A program made the position numbers and the translations under genes. A stretch of 64,000 bases of DNA from Branchiostoma belcheri (Eukaryota; Chordata; Leptocardii; Amphioxiformes; Branchiostomatidae). Below, one piece after another: positions 12,646 through 24,100 of this stretch. Position 1 is the first letter of the stretch. Each line of letters opens with the position of its first letter. The stretch is taken from positions 11,481,490 to 11,545,489 of the forward strand of contig NW_017802379.1 in the NCBI RefSeq assembly GCF_001625305.1. Reading direction: 5' to 3'. A model generated the notes under the pieces. The model saw only the letters and a list, made by a program, of their open reading frames with translations, ran no database searches and had not been told where the DNA came from.

Positions 12646-14876
12646 AACAGTAATTTAGCGGATATATCAGCTATTTACAATATGGTGTCTCTTTTGTAGT
12701 GATTCAAATATGAATTTTCCAACCTACACTGATATCTGAGTAGGGCATGAAAGGAGCATATTAAAGATATCTGATTTTGAGTGAGGTAGCGTAACATTAG
12801 TTTTGGAAGCTATGGATTGCATCAACTTTTGTCTGCATGAATACAATGAATTACTCGTTGTGTGGAGCAGCCATAATTACAACATCTATAAAGACTGGTG
12901 AAGCAACTGCAATAAGCTGTAGGAGTGAACATATTTTCTAACCGCGACTTTTTAAGTTTTCTGACAACTATAAAAATCTTATTCTCTCGAAGCAGTTTCG
13001 GAAATTTATTGGGGAAAACATACAGCCAATGAACCTAAACTGTTACTAAGTTAATGTGGTTTGGTGTAAACAATTGCCGCCGTATTCCTTCGAAGCTGAA
13101 ATGTTACACAGAATAATAATAATAATAAGACGAGTCCCTTGTTTAGAATATTCTGAATCATTTCTATCCGATCAGATTTTGACAAAAATATATATATATA
13201 TCTCAACGACCAAAAAGACAAAAAAGATATTTGAATGGCAAGTCAGCGTTATGTTTTAGAAATATTATATTGCATGTAAGTGTAGTTAATAGCATGTCGT
13301 AGAGAGAAGAAATGTTACACAGAATAATTATAATACTAAGACGAGTCCCTTGTTTAGAATATTCTGAATCATGTCTAGCCGATCATATTTTGACAAAAAC
13401 ACCAAAAAATAAATCCCAACGACCAAAAAGACACAAAGATATTTGCATCGCAAGTCAGCGTTATGTTTTAGTCCTAGAATTATTATATTGAGTGTAGTTA
13501 ATAGCATGTCGCTGGCTTGGCTCAAAGTTCTAAAGCAGTGCGTCATTGCGCCTCGGGTCCTACCTAATGAAATAAGGAGTAAAAAGGACCCCGTGGTTTT
13601 CAGAAAATCAACTGTAGCTCGGAATACAAAATGCCCTACGGGGGTTGCAACAACAAAAGAAAGAAAATAGGTCATCTCTTTACTTGCTATAGTGGGAGCA
13701 TAATTCGCACATTTTGTTGATCCATAATATAATTCACAGATGTTTCTATCGATACCGATAGTAAGCCTCCTGTGATTAGGTTAACTCAACAAAGATTTTG
13801 TTACCATGGGGATGAAAACAAACGATACACGTCTCTTTAAATCTTCTGGAAAAACCTGCCATATGTTACACGTTTCTCTATTTTTTCTTGTCATATTCAA
13901 AGCACATAAAAGAATTCGAAAATACAAGACTGTGAAGACGACGCACTCAAGTTGATGCACTATAAACACCGCCATCGAACAGAAAATAATTAACAAAGAC
14001 ACAATACTAAATGAAAGTTACACACAAATATACACAAGCAAACAATACAAATCAGACAATATTGGGGACAAATTTAAATGCAACTAGCCTAAATGCGCTG
14101 TACCATCCCCATTCCCGTGACATGTCAAGAAGAACTCAAGTGCAATATGGTAAAGCTCGAAACGGTTACTTTAAAGAAAAATTAAAAAGTGATATGTTTT
14201 TTGGTAGTGTTACTGGTGCAAACACGCGTAAAGTGCTCCGCTTGACCGTCAGTTACACAATTAGCCCATGTGGTATATACATATTGCTTAAATACAGCAT
14301 CATGAAGCATTGAGTCCTGCTCTTACCTGTTGAATAGCAGAGTTTGTGGGATAAAGTTGGCCCGATGAACTGTTGAAGCCGACTGCTCGCAACAACACAC
14401 CACAAGCGCTATAACAAGACTTAATTATGAAGAAGGACGCCAACCCTCTGCCTCTCTATATCACCATGGCAACTGCGGTCTCTTCTGGTGCTGCCCAGGT
14501 AACAATGACATCATACACTTCATTTGCATGTGCATCAAAGATAGATGTGGAAATTCAGTTAACATGCTGTTCTACCCCCGTGCCGAAAGCGATTGGTTGT
14601 CAGCATTGCAGTGTATCGTTCTTCATTTAAAGCAGGATAGGATGGATTATCGCTCAAAAGTTTTGCTCAAAATTAATCAAAAATTTATCAAATCTTGAAT
14701 TTAAATTTACCCCAATGGCTTTGGAATCGTTAAAAGCCTACGGATGTCGTTGTTAATACAAATAACATTCACGTTGTTAGATATTCAAAAGCTTTTTTTA
14801 ATCTAGTATTTCCATGTTATGTTTTTGTGTGGTACACTATTTTAATGTGTCTGTGTAGGTAAGATGTACTCGGCAA
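12646..14876. repeat. Tandem segmental duplication, copy III (partial)
   Basis: This follows copy II without a spacer and matches the first 1.95 kb of copy I and the start of copy II. Similarity stops abruptly near 14876, just after TGTGTAGGTAAGATGTACTC. It includes a small internal duplication of the ATGTTACACAGAATAAT block (about 13105 and 13312). The part that would hold the membrane-protein gene is absent, so this copy has no gene that I can see. Confidence 0.8.
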
Positions 14877-17055
14877 GTGATGCAAAACACCTCTGTTTCA
14901 AAACAAGTACAGTGCAAAATACATGAATGCTTTAATTCGAAGCACGTATCAGTTGCCTAAAGGAAGCATGTGCCTTAACATGTGAGGCCGCCTACGTGCT
15001 AATCCCGCCTTCGCTGGAGATACAAAATACGTCTGTTGTCAAAAACATCTGTCTAAACCATGCAACTTGTTTTCGATCCAAACCAGCAGACCCTAGTAGC
15101 TGTTTCTATCAACCGCTGGCAATTACACTCACTTTACAATCTGATATCTGCATTTTAACCCTTCGAAAATTTATTTTAATAACTTTTAAGGGAGCAGTTT
15201 TTCGTTGAATAAATGAATGGAATTAAATTTGACTGCCTTTTATAGTAGACCCCACTTAACAGGATGAAGTCAGTGGCACACTTCAAAACTGAATACAAGT
15301 ATAGCCTGGTGTGAACAACAATTAACTGGTTCTGAAAGGGTTTCCATCGGTACTTCGAAAATCAAATTGCGAGGAGGCTTGGTAGGGGTTTGCAATGTTG
15401 ACAAAACCTGGTCTATGGGCTAAAATCAACTAGTTATCAGACACCATAGGGGTCATGGGAATGGCACCCAAACCATGGGCAAAAAGCACGCGTGAGGTGC
15501 GAATACATATCTACAACTCCAAATCAAACAAACTACATATCAAATTGAAACTGTTCCTTATTATGTCTTTAGCTTTTGATACAACCAAACGATAAAACAA
15601 GTTAGTTTATAAATTATACAAAAATCACGTAAAGAAAAAACCTCACCGATTTCGATGCGAAGGTTGCCATTGCAAAACCAAACCCTTAACTGGGAGGAAA
15701 GACCTTCGAATTCTATTAGCAGGTTCCACTATGGTTGGGACCTTTCTTACGTAGTGTATTTATAAACACGTACGAAGGTGACTAATATTCATTGAACATA
15801 CACATATATGTTTTTAATGTTTTATATTTAGCTTGCAGGTACAGTAGAAGTGAAACAGACTTCTACAGACACTTTTTTTGCAGGGCAAGTTACACGTCCG
15901 GTCATTCCTGCTAATAGGGACTTAAAAGCAAACTTGTTTGACTAATTTGCATTATCTTGTCTTGACTCGTCTGATTTTTGTTTCCTTTTCGACCTTTCGA
16001 CTTCCAATAAAAGAAAATGTCTTCACTTTATTTGCATATCAATCAATAGTTCGTGCTTATAAACCAGCAATTCTCCTCTGGTCTCTCAGTCACTGACGAA
16101 AGCTAGTAGATACTAGCTGAAACATCTGACCGTTTCCAAAATCATATCCAGTTGCTTGAGTGACTGCTTTTTGCCATATAAACTTTTTACTGATTAGATC
16201 AGCTTAAGTTCCTAAACCACTCAGTTACGATTGAAGAATACCTAAGACTGATATCTGCACAACTGATTGCTTAGATACGGGAACTGCAGATTGATGGCAA
16301 AAGCCGCTCTGGTAAATGGGTACTGTTATTACCTATTTATGGCCTTTCAATGCATTAGCCAGCTCAATTGCTTCCAGAACAAGTTAAAATGTGTCTAATG
16401 AAGTGTAAGTGGTGCAATTGTGGTCAATGTTTACTAGATTGTGTTGTAAGATAAGATTTATCACAAAGTACAATCTTCTATCACAACATCACCCCCATTC
16501 TAGTGAAGTGATTTGATTGAATCTAAAACCAAATGGGTGATTAACCTACTTTGCTGGTGGATCGTAGGTAGATACAACTGAGCGGGGGATAGTATTTCGT
16601 TTGTGTCCACATGCATGTGATTTACTGGTGGTTCTTCAGCTACTAGTTCGGTAAATAAATCTCACTCTATGTAGTGCAATATAAATAAACCTCCTTATAA
16701 AAGATATATCCTTGATTTTTTTGGAAACATGCTCTCTATCAAAATAACATGCGAGTATTCTTTTAAATTGAACTGTAATAGTTAGGTTATAGGTATTGTA
16801 CTAAACTTGAAAGAGCGGAGTATATAATAGTAGTATGATTATTACTTAGCTAAGGGATAGATAAAAATTTATTTCTTAATTTAGATTATGAAAACATTAG
16901 CTTCGGTGGGTAGCACATTTTCTTTCATTTGAGATTTTGACGTATCCAAACAACTGGAAGAAAGCTAAACCTTTCAACTGAAAAAAAATTGAAATGTTTC
17001 CGGAACATGGCTGTCGCGAAAACTAGTCATGGCGGTTGCTTCCAAATCCCCTGGC
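14877..17055. other. Non-coding stretch without recognised gene
   Basis: AT-rich sequence between the end of copy III and the SINE at 17060. No open frame resembles a protein. A short block around 16081-16170 (ACGAAAGCTAGTAGATACTAGC) has the look of a dispersed-repeat end, but I cannot assign it. Confidence 0.5.
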
Positions 17056-17059
17056 CTGT

Positions 17060-17340
17060 GTACGGTGCAATAGCTCAATTTGTAAAGTGCTCGCTTTATA
17101 ACTGGGAGGTCGTGAGTTCAAACCCCGGCCGGGTAAAGACTTTAAAAATGGTACACACTTCTTTCTCTGATCACATGGGAGAAAGAGTGTGGGGAGGTCA
17201 AACACACAGCATTACCAGCTGACCAGCCCCCTGCTGTAGTGCCTTGCACAGCCGTGTGTAGCCCAAGGGCTACAGAAATGGATATGGGCACCGCCCTACG
17301 CTCTGCATAAGAGCATGGGATACCTTCTTCTTCTGTGTAC
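17060..17340 (+). mobile_element. tRNA-derived SINE
   Basis: The head reads GGTGCAATAGCTCAATTTGT (A box) and GGTCGTGAGTTCAAACCCCG (B box), as in a tRNA-like promoter. A body ending near a pyrimidine-rich CTTCTTCTTCTG tail follows. The acceptor-stem pairing of a true tRNA is missing, so it is called a SINE. Confidence 0.7.
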
Positions 17341-17944
17341 GTTGGCCTCGGCTGGGCAAACGGGACAAGCCCCCGGAGTTACCCAGTAGCTCCCGTTGGT
17401 ATGGTTGTCGGACAAGAATAAGGATAAAAACATCGTAGCTGTTGACATTGTTCATTTGCCTTTTGTTTAAATCTTTAAACACATACTTTATGTTTTGCAA
17501 TTTGACATAATTCCTTTTACTTGTTCACCTTTCCCTAACATCAGACTTAACGGAAAATTCCTCTCACAAAAGCTATTTCTATTCTCAATAAAACTTAAGC
17601 CATATAATGTTGCTTTTACAAGAAATTGCCAATGAGTTTAATTGCATAGCCTGTATCTTCTCATCAAACTAAATCTAATTTTGGGGAGAAGAAAACCAAG
17701 TCATTTCTTCTAAGTGCAAGAAAGGCATCCCGTATGCAAGTTGGGGCAAGGCAACTACGAGCCCTACAGGGGGGAGGCTTTTACTTAACCAGGGTGTCTA
17801 CTGTCAAAAACCATTCTAACTTACATTTTAAAGACATTATAACCTTTTCTGGGAATACATATTTACATTTGCTAGCTATATTGTTTCAATTAAGCTATAT
17901 TCTATTCGTAAACAATACATCGCATCGTATTCACCCCTTGAAAA

Positions 17945-18132
17945 TGCGTATTGGTACAGTCGGATATTCGTTCAAATGATTCAATTCTTTGTTTAGCACC
18001 AGTTCAGCTGCCTGATGACTTAAGACAGGAACAGTGTTTGCTGTTTCGTGTGTGTTTTGTCGCTTCGGATTGGGGATCAACAGAAAGAAGACCCGGCAGG
18101 GGTTTGACCGAGACTTGTCAGACCGACCCAGG
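17945..18132 (+). promoter_or_regulatory. Putative promoter and non-coding first exon of gene A
   Basis: This block is homologous to three blocks upstream of gene B. Shared parts in order are TATTGGTACAG, a GATATTC segment, TTCAGCTGCCTGA, TTAAGACAGGAACAGTGTTTG, and a purine-rich AGAAAGAAGACCCGG followed by TTTGACCGAGACTTG. It ends at a splice donor (CCCAGG|GTATAG). About 3 kb downstream, an acceptor at 21098-21099 (TTTTACCAATAG) precedes the coding exon of gene A by 12 nt. The inference is a 5' untranslated exon; the ATTGG motif could be a CCAAT box read on the other strand. The transcription start is not located. Confidence 0.6.
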
Positions 18133-21099
18133 GTATAGTACCACTTCATTGTTTCTCTTTCCTATGTTTGTAAACTTTGAATTTTACTTCCATTACAAAG
18201 TACGTGTAGATATTTTGTGCTCTAGCTACAAATGCAAATTTTTAGACCAGAGTTAAACTTGTACATGTAGCAGCTCCGTGAGGCACCGTAGATACAGGGT
18301 CTCTTTTTTATAGATGAATTGCATAAGCATATTGTGTCATCTAGATTCTATGTTGTATGTTTCATGTGTATTCATTGGATGTGAACCCTGAATTAAGCCA
18401 GCGATATAAAAAGCTGCTATTGCACGGGCGATATTTCAACAGTATTATAACTAAGACATGGCTTAAAATCAATGTAACTTTCTCTACGCCTATTTGGAAA
18501 AGGGAGACACATTAAAGATATAAGTGCCATTGTTTCGAGCGAGTGTGTAAAAAAAGCAAAGAAGCAAGCAACGGCAGCATAACCTCGTGTTAATGAGGTT
18601 AATTAAGTACTTTCAGTAAGCAGTAAAATTTCTGAGTCGCGTGGATTTTATTCCACTTTATTTATTTATTTCCTAATTAGCAGAGTGCTGAGCTGTATTT
18701 GTCAGTTTACTCAAACTTAAAGCCCGACCACCACTTCTACGCGTAAGAAGATCTTACGGTCATAATCGAAGTGTGAATTTAAGGTGACAAATAGCGTTTT
18801 TTTGTTTTTTTTTTGTTTATCGACTTCTTCTCTCTATTGCCAACCCAACCGTCAGTATAAGTCTTCCATAAAACGAAGGTCGACAAGCTTAGGTTTTCCT
18901 GTGTGCTTTTATTAATTATCATAAAACAGACAGACGCTTATACATGTGAAACCCCGTTAAAATAATATTGAGGCTAAATAATACAGGTTGGGCTGGATTT
19001 AGTACAATTTTAGAACTGTGTTTCTTATCTTATCTACATATAAATATAAATAGGCTTCGGAATACATTGAGACATGTATGCATTTTGCTTTGAAAGTGAC
19101 ACTTCATTTCCACCTTCGCTTTGTTTTAATTTGTTTTGTTTTGTATGACTGCCCAGCTAAAATCCAGGGCGCAACTTGCGCAGCCGCCCTATAGCTAGGT
19201 GGCCGACCAATATGATTGTTCTCCCTTGACAATGCCAGCGATTCTACGCTATGTACATGTATATGTGACCTTGTACTTAGTTAAACGAAGATGACTTGTT
19301 CGCTCGGCCACCTGTGGACCTTCTGGTCTGTCGGTGACCACAGATGCCTACTAATCATTCATTACTTACATGTACATTAACACTTGTTGAGGTGTATTAC
19401 CATCGTTGTGAGTAGCCCGAGTCCCAACTTGGTAAGTAGCCGACCTCGCTGAACTCTAGCAAACTTTGGTGAAGTCTAGTCGACCAAGCCAACCTTGCGG
19501 CCACCTCCTAATTCCTCAATTCCACTTTACGGCGCTCTCACCACTGTCTTTCTCTGTGACCTGAAATCGGCCGAAGCGCTGAGAGAGCAGAGGTCATCAT
19601 GATCATGTTTGGAACATAAATTACTGTTGATGCCGTTGTGCGCTTTCACGGCGCACTCTCTTCCTTCTTTTTGGGTTGTGCCGTCCTCGGCGCTCTCACG
19701 GAAACGGTACGAGTCGGTTCAAAACAGTCGCCGAGGTGACGGCACTCATTGTGCTCTCAGAGAGCTCTTTGCGCGCTCCCATAGCGATCTCTCGGCGCTC
19801 AAGTAAACTTTATGTCTCAGAAAGAGCAGAGCGATAACGCCATCTTAGTGGTATTAGGGCACAACCATTGTTGAGAAGGGTTTGGTTTACTGTTTTGGAG
19901 GCAATAATCGTAAATGTGTGACAGAGGCCCGGGGTTGAGTCCTGACATGCCACCGATCTTGTGCCCTGGGGAAAGGCACTTTACACGACTTTCTTCACTT
20001 CGCTCAGGTGTAAATGAGTATTGTACTGTCCCTGTGTTGGTGGCGGCATTAATATAAGCTAAAGAAAACTTGAGTGTGCCGTCATCACGTCTTGTGATAG
20101 CATGTTTCGGAATATATATATATAAAAAATGTGTGACAAAGGCTTGATCACCCAGGTATGTGGGGACTGGGTTCCCCCTGCGTCGCTAGGTGATCGACTT
20201 CGTACGAGAGGCTGGAGAAACATTTTATAGTGTCACCTATCTTCCTGCCCAAATAATCTAAAATGCAAAAGTACTAAAAATCACCTACACAAGGACGTTA
20301 GGAGTTCTTTTTTGTATCCGCGCACTAGGCAGGAGGCGCAATGTCCTAGGTTCTAAGTGCCACGTTTGTAGCCAAACGTCCCCTCGGATGAAGCAGCTAT
20401 AAATGCTAAGTGTATTTTTAACTGTCAAAAATGGGAATAAGGCTGTTAATGTTGGCATTCCTTCGCAATGTGTTGAGCTAATGTGCTTACAAAAATCAAT
20501 GGTATCGGTAAATTCCTAGGGGGTTAATTAGTAACACACCAATGTAAATACTACCTCTTTAGCCATAATGAAGATAAATAGGTCAAGAATAAAAGCAGCT
20601 AGTAGATTAGATAAGAATCAGTTATGCGTGTGAAACATAAACCGTGGTATCGGGACATGGAATCATCTATTATTGTGCCCATAGAGATTTAAGATATGAA
20701 AGATCGATATCACACTAATGTGTGGCCAAATGGCTGTGTTTGACCAAATTGGAACATTTTCAACAAGAAATTCATAAAAGCACGAGGTGATTGGAAAAGA
20801 AAACTCTAGGCAACTACGTATATACCAATAAAACGTAACCCATTTACTAAAGTTGCTAAAGAAGCTTTGTATTATACCCTGCTCTTATGAAACTACTTTG
20901 TTGCGTTGCAGGACAAATCAGTTTTTGATAATACATTTAGTCTAATTACACAAAATTAATATTCAAATGACAACATCAACTTGGTTACTCTTAATTACCT
21001 GCAATGTTTGTTGAATTAGGTCTTGGATTAGAGCAAATGTTTACCTGTACTACCAAAAGTTTCACAAGTATAACATGTTTTTCTATCTTTTACCAATAG
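18133..21099 (+). other. Putative first intron of gene A
   Basis: Between the conserved non-coding exon and the signal-peptide exon. It holds a SINE (19915-20125), a GC-richer stretch (19430-19830) with repeated GGCGCTCTCA/GAGAGC motifs, and no recognised coding sequence. Confidence 0.5.
19915..20125 (+). mobile_element. SINE fragment, tRNA-related family
   Basis: It matches the SINE at 28525-28760 from the B box (GGGTTGAGTCCTGACATGCC) through GGCACTTTACACGACTTTC, the CTTCGCTCAGG segment and the AACTTGAGTGTGCCGTCATC tail. The head is degraded. A short (TA)n follows. Confidence 0.7.
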
Positions 21100-21111
21100 C
21101 TAGTTCACATA

Positions 21112-21181
21112 ATGTGGACACTAGTGTGGCTTGGTGTGGTCAGTTCCTGCCTACTATCTGAAGGCGTGTCCTCTCAAACAC
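21112..21181 (+). CDS. Gene A exon 1: signal peptide
   Basis: The ATG at 21112 opens [20 protein letters not shown], a hydrophobic secretion signal, and ends in phase 1 at the donor ACAC|GTAAGT. The acceptor AG at 21098-21099 leaves a 12-nt untranslated lead. The start is supported by the same layout in gene B ([15 protein letters not shown]). Confidence 0.88.
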
Positions 21182-24100
21182 GTAAGTAGCCGTGGCAAAT
21201 TATGCGTATCTTCATTTCGTTAGTGTTTAATGCTGTTTCTAGATGTTGTTTCCGATCTTCTGCTACAGTTAAAATGCGGTAAAGCTTGGTTAGTATTTAA
21301 TGATTTGTGTTGAAATAAAAAGAAATGGTCTTGATCACAGATTTAATTACTAGTATTACGAAGTCTGGTCCATATATACAAATTACAGGATGTGCACATA
21401 TATTTCGGGCTGAAATATCAGAATACGAAAGTATGCTTTGTATGGGTGTAATTTTGAAATATACAAACGAGTTAATTTTTTTATTATCTTTGCACGTCAC
21501 ATGCCAACATAATGTTTCACTTTAAAATGTATTCATGATGTGTATGATAAATGATCTAAACGTCGATGCGAAAGGCTAAAAATTTGAATTCGTAAGCCTT
21601 GAAAATGATAAATATGTCATATGTCATGACCAGAACTTATGAATATTTTTTTATATAGTTTGCAAAAGCCTTACTGGTGACAGCGGGTCCTTCAATAGCA
21701 CAAACTACCCAGACAACTATCCTGACGATCATGACTGCAAATACGAGATCAATGTCACTCCGCCCAAAGTCATCACGTTGACCTTCGACGAATTTGACGT
21801 TGAGAAGAATTACGATTTCGTGTACGTCTATGACGGAAGCACAACTGACTCTACCTTCCAGATAGGTGAGAAAATACTGTAATTCCTGATTTCTTCACTG
21901 TACTGTTATGTTCACTGTTTTCACTGCCACAAATCCTGTTCCGTGAACTTACAGTTACACTTACAGTTAACAAAGAATTCCTGGACTTTTATTTTTCCTG
22001 CACCTGTCACCGATGTGAACGATTAGTTCCGTGAACATGTCAAGTTTTCTCAGACCGTGAACTTTTGCTACTGTGGGCATAAAGTGAATAACAGTATTTT
22101 TTAGGCAACTAGGTAAGCGTAATATGCCATCGACGAACTCCGAACTGCAGGAACTCTAAACTTATTTGGAAATGTTTTGAAGGGAGAGAAAGGATCTTAT
22201 AGATATATAAACGTAATATATTAATCTAGTAATTTTTCTCCTACCTTAAGGCCTATACTTCAGGTATTTGTGTATTTTTCCAGTATGGGGCGTGGATGTA
22301 CAAAGGTTCCTTGTCATTTTCCTAGACCTTAGAAATACTTAAAGCATGACAGTTTGCATGCTACATTGTAAATTCTATTGACATCCGTAGGCAAAATAGC
22401 ATTTTGAACAATTATATTATTTTCATGTTCATGTTTGTGTTTGTGTAACACCAGCGTAACATTAGTGTAAGAGATGTATCCGGTAAACAATGTCCTCCCG
22501 TCCAGGTTGAGTGATGTAAACTTTCTTACTTTACAGCCAAGCTGACTGGAAGGAAAATTCTTATTCCTCCACCTGTCACCTCCACCGGCAGCTCCATGAC
22601 AGTTCGACTTGTCACCGATCATGGAAAAAACAGGAAGGGATTTCGCGCAAGCTATGTAGCTGAAGATAAAGGTACCAGGAACAGAACTAATTGTGAATTT
22701 TAATAGTGTAATAATGCTAAATAATTATATAATTTTCATATATCTTAACCCATTTAACCCCGTTTAAACCGGTTTATTTGGTGATGGTTGGATCTACAAA
22801 GGGATGTTCTTTTTAGACCCACCTCTACGTAATATCTAAACTATAAAGCAATTCTTTTTATTACACAACACAAAAAAATACAAAATTTTAGGAAACTGCT
22901 TATAATAACCAGTTACAGAGTAAAATAACAGAACAAATACCAAAACAGCAGATTAGAATTTTGGAATAAGACAATAGGTAACAAGTGGATCAGTATGTAA
23001 CATCTTTGTAGGCAGTAGACCACAAAATTGACAGTGCTGGTAAAATAACAAACACCTTTGCATCATTCTAATATCAAATCTGTCAGGTGAACAATCCTAA
23101 ATTGGGTATGCTTAATTATATGTTTCTATGTTGACTTTTTGTATTACGGCCTTTTTGATTCCCAGTATACTCGAATTGTGGGGTCGGCCAGTACCGGTGT
23201 GCCAATGGTGTGACCTGTATAGACGCCTGGAAACGGTGTGACGGAAACAACGACTGTAGAGACAACAGCGATGAGGATGAAAGTCACTGTGGTAGGTACA
23301 GTTATTAAGCCTCGGCCACAATCCGCCATGCGTGCATCCAGTTTTTTTGGGAGGCTACGTCTGCTACGTTTTTTTCTGAAAACGTGGGGAAGGAGTGGCA
23401 TCGACGCGGGTCACTCGCACGGTTTCGTAAGGTGTAAGTGTGGTCTGCACGCCACGTCTGGCAGTGAGCGGTTGCGTGCATCGTACGTTGCGCAAGTGGT
23501 AAGTGAGTTGTACATGCTTACAACGTACGATCTCTGTGTGATTGCAACCTTGCCGAAAGAAGGTCGTACTCACATGTGCTTCTTACGTATACGGTACGTA
23601 CGGGGCACGCGTGTCGCCCGTACTCGCACGAACGGGTGGTGAATCCGTATACCGCACGTTGAAAAAGTTTTACATGCACTTAAAGTTCTACGGCGTGTCT
23701 GCGTGCTCCCAAATCCGTAGGATTCAGTACGGAGGTGGTACTCACCACGCACGGATGCCCTGCGTTTGCCCACGTTTTTGCACGTAGACAGCACGCAGAA
23801 GCACGTACGGCGGGTTTAGAGCCAATTACAATCATGCATCTTTAATGGCATCCAATGCAATTTCAAATGGCAAAATATTCTGGATAAGAAATTCCTTTCA
23901 AAGTTAACATTTACTTTTATGTCTTAGGACATTTTTCTTTACCATTTTAAGCTTAAAGCGTTTGAAATGTGCTAGAACCAGTGAACGGTACAAAAAAATC
24001 CCTTCAGCGACATCGCAGTTTTACGTCCAATGATGTTATAGTTTAGATCTTGACTTAAAGCATGTGTTTACATTAAAAAGGACCCGAAAATTGGTTTGTC

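Noticed and set aside
13328-13675. 115-codon minus-strand frame in copy III
   Set aside because: No similarity to a known family, not maintained in copies I and II at the same length, and antisense to the equally unconvincing plus-strand frame.
19600-19806. Cluster of GGCGCTCTCA/GAGAGC motifs
   Set aside because: Looked like a degenerate inverted repeat or enhancer, but no clear arms or second copy could be defined.
23238-23794. Several overlapping open frames on both strands
   Set aside because: They cover the LDLa exon in the wrong frame and the ACGTACG-rich MITE; low stop density comes from composition.
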